Assembly: GCA_012862575.1 (NCBI GenBank)
Contig: BLSF01000010.1
Coordinates: 703,193 to 767,192, forward strand
Direction: 5' to 3'
From: Parietichytrium sp. I65-24A
Taxonomy: Eukaryota; Sar; Bigyra; Thraustochytrida; Thraustochytriidae
Length of the DNA stretch: 64,000 bases
Shown here piece by piece: positions 62,570 through 64,000 of the stretch. The notes below the pieces were generated by a model, which did not search any database, had not been told where the DNA came from, and saw only the letters and a list, made by a program, of their open reading frames with translations. The translations under genes and the position numbers were made by a program. Numbering within the stretch: the stretch's first letter is position 1; each line of letters starts with the position of its first letter.

Positions 62570-63532
62570 ATGAGCTGGAAACACTTTTGCCTTACAAGCG
62601 CCACAGTCTGGGCCGCTTCGCAGACTCCAGCAGCGAATGGCGAGCTCGTGACTGTTGCACTCTCAACGTTGGCAAGCGAGGTAATGAGCGGAATTAGCTT
62701 GTCCGAAAATGCCGGATGCGGCTACCAGACAGACTTGTTGCCGTGGTCAGTGAACTGCATGGTCGGGCTTGACTATGATTACGAGGTTTCTGCATATGGT
62801 GTAACAGTGGCGAGCGTTGATGCAAGCTTAGGCAGCGGAAATTTCTCGTTCAAGATGGACATCGATACCAACGGCATCCTCGTTGCTGATCTTGGTGTGA
62901 AACTCTCTTCTGCCTCTGGAAGTGCCTCTGTAGTTGGCTTGGCTTCCACCTCTACAAACGCAGTCACTTTCCCGACTGATGACACCACTTGGTCGTTGCC
63001 ATTTGATCTCACAAAACTAATGTCCGGGCTTTGCCTTATCGAAGACTTTTCAGGACTCGCTGAACTGGGATCAGACAACAGCCTTGTGAGCCTTGTTCAA
63101 AGTGCTGTTGAAGTCGCTCAAATGTTTGGTGCAGACCTGTGTTTGCAAGCTCCAACATTTGACTTCGATTCTGACACCAGAACCGGACAGCTAAAGCTTG
63201 ACGTAATTGCGTACCTCTTCCGAGGAGATGACTTTTCCGTGTATAGAACCGGATTTGGTATCGAGTACGATTCTGTAAATGTCACCATGAACTTGGGGCG
63301 TATGATTGCAGAGCAGCTCACGTCAGAGCGGAGGATGCTTGAAGCTTCAAGCTTTGACGATGACGGCACAATCCACTTCTCTGCGCCAACTAATGCTCCA
63401 ACTTATGCCCCTACATCTGGCTCCGGTGATGACTCCGGCGATGACTCCGGCGATGACACTCTAAACACCGCGGGGGTGGTGCATTTCTCAGCGGTGGTGT
63501 TGATTGCAATTGTCTCGCTCGCAGTTCTGTAG
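62570..63532 (+). CDS. Secreted, probably GPI-anchored surface protein
   Basis: A single-exon gene of 320 aa with an ATG at 62570. Residues 1-24 are a plausible signal peptide (CLTSATVWAASQTPA). Residues 25-265 form a beta-rich, Ser/Thr/Val-rich domain with a few cysteines (for example GCGYQTDLLPWSVNC) that I do not recognise. Residues about 270-300 are a stalk, SAPTNAPTYAPTSGSG followed by GDDS repeats. The last 20 residues are hydrophobic (VVHFSAVVLIAIVSLAVL) with no charged tail, typical of a GPI-attachment signal, with a small-residue omega site likely near the end of the GDDS stretch. The Pro-Thr stalk resembles those of the GH114-like and polycystin-like proteins in this window. Confidence 0.65.
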   Translation: MSWKHFCLTSATVWAASQTPAANGELVTVALSTLASEVMSGISLSENAGCGYQTDLLPWSVNCMVGLDYDYEVSAYGVTVASVDASLGSGNFSFKMDIDTNGILVADLGVKLSSASGSASVVGLASTSTNAVTFPTDDTTWSLPFDLTKLMSGLCLIEDFSGLAELGSDNSLVSLVQSAVEVAQMFGADLCLQAPTFDFDSDTRTGQLKLDVIAYLFRGDDFSVYRTGFGIEYDSVNVTMNLGRMIAEQLTSERRMLEASSFDDDGTIHFSAPTNAPTYAPTSGSGDDSGDDSGDDTLNTAGVVHFSAVVLIAIVSLAVL

Positions 63533-64000
63533 GCAAATATTTCTCTTCCATCTCAATTTTCGTTATTCTTTCCATTTCTCATCCTTTTTTGCTGCCCTTA
63601 CGTCGATTGCGAACGGAGAGCTCCACTCAATGCGAGAGCAGTGTTTACAGTAAGAGGATTCACACATATTCACACAGATTGATTGAAAAGCAACTCAAGT
63701 CCGCTGGAATTCGTATTGGCAAGTTTCCGGTAGTCAAGGTCCTATTACCTCCTACTCAGCTAGGTAAACTGCTTAGGAAGTGCCAAACTGCGAACACGCG
63801 TAGCGCACAAAATACTTGGATTTACAGTTAATTCAAACCAAGCACATGGCGGGAAAGCCCCGAGCTTTATCTACTCATAAAATCTGCATTGGGTTCATGA
63901 AACATTCGAGCAACATTAAAACACGTTTTGGTCAAGTTTGGATTTGACTAGTCAGCTGTTCTTAGTATATAGACAGTGTGCTAGCTAGAGCGAGCACCAC
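63533..64000. other. Right-edge spacer
   Basis: No gene supported. An 80-codon open frame at 63589-63831 lacks motifs. The sequence is probably the 3' UTR and flank of the GPI-protein gene. Confidence 0.35.

Overview
The window is nuclear DNA of a unicellular eukaryote. Genes are widely spaced and mostly single-exon. The few introns are short (about 70-140 nt) with GT/AG ends. Products such as a TAF6-type TFIID subunit, NudC, a KCC-type SLC12 carrier, a tetraspanin-like protein and a polycystin-1-like receptor exclude bacteria and archaea. Several surface proteins carry long Pro-Thr linkers, and one nuclear protein has WRKY19-like zinc fingers. These traits are common in stramenopiles, so a thraustochytrid-like stramenopile is my best guess; this is inference, not proof.

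Left third (1-25 kb): the 5' part of a NudC gene on the minus strand running off the left edge; a perfect (GATGAA)n array of about 42 copies; a divergent pair of small intron-containing TPR genes; TAF6; a DUS1-like tRNA-dihydrouridine synthase preceded by four 24-bp palindromic repeats; a KCC-like cation-chloride cotransporter; a 5.4-kb gene-poor stretch with a 209-bp tandem duplication and a decayed alpha/beta-hydrolase-like coding relic; a tetraspanin-like gene; a Ca2+-regulated actin-bundling (ABP34/CAP-like) gene; and a BAR-like gene.

Middle (25-43 kb): a membrane-anchored UPF0489 protein; a type I membrane protein with three GH114-like barrels, the third lacking the usual acidic motif; a 4.8-kb gene-poor spacer with hints of small spliced exons; a four-exon FATP/very-long-chain acyl-CoA synthetase; and a small-subunit catalase.

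Right third (43-64 kb): a 2218-residue predicted chromatin protein (C-x4-C-x9-C-x2-H fingers, five AT-hook repeats, two more internal repeat arrays); a 2061-residue polycystin-1-like receptor with 120-bp Pro-Thr repeats, a GPS site and only the first five of the usual eleven membrane helices; an unrecognised gene that can be spliced in frame from three exons; and a small secreted, probably GPI-anchored protein.

Neighbouring genes do not form an obvious pathway. Two themes recur. One is surface/secretory proteins with Pro-Thr stalks (GH114 protein, polycystin-like protein, GPI protein). The other is lipid and peroxide handling, with the FATP and catalase genes convergent and 335 bp apart. The long spacers hold microsatellites and GTAC-rich palindromes. 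I found no tRNA, rRNA, CRISPR array or intact transposon.
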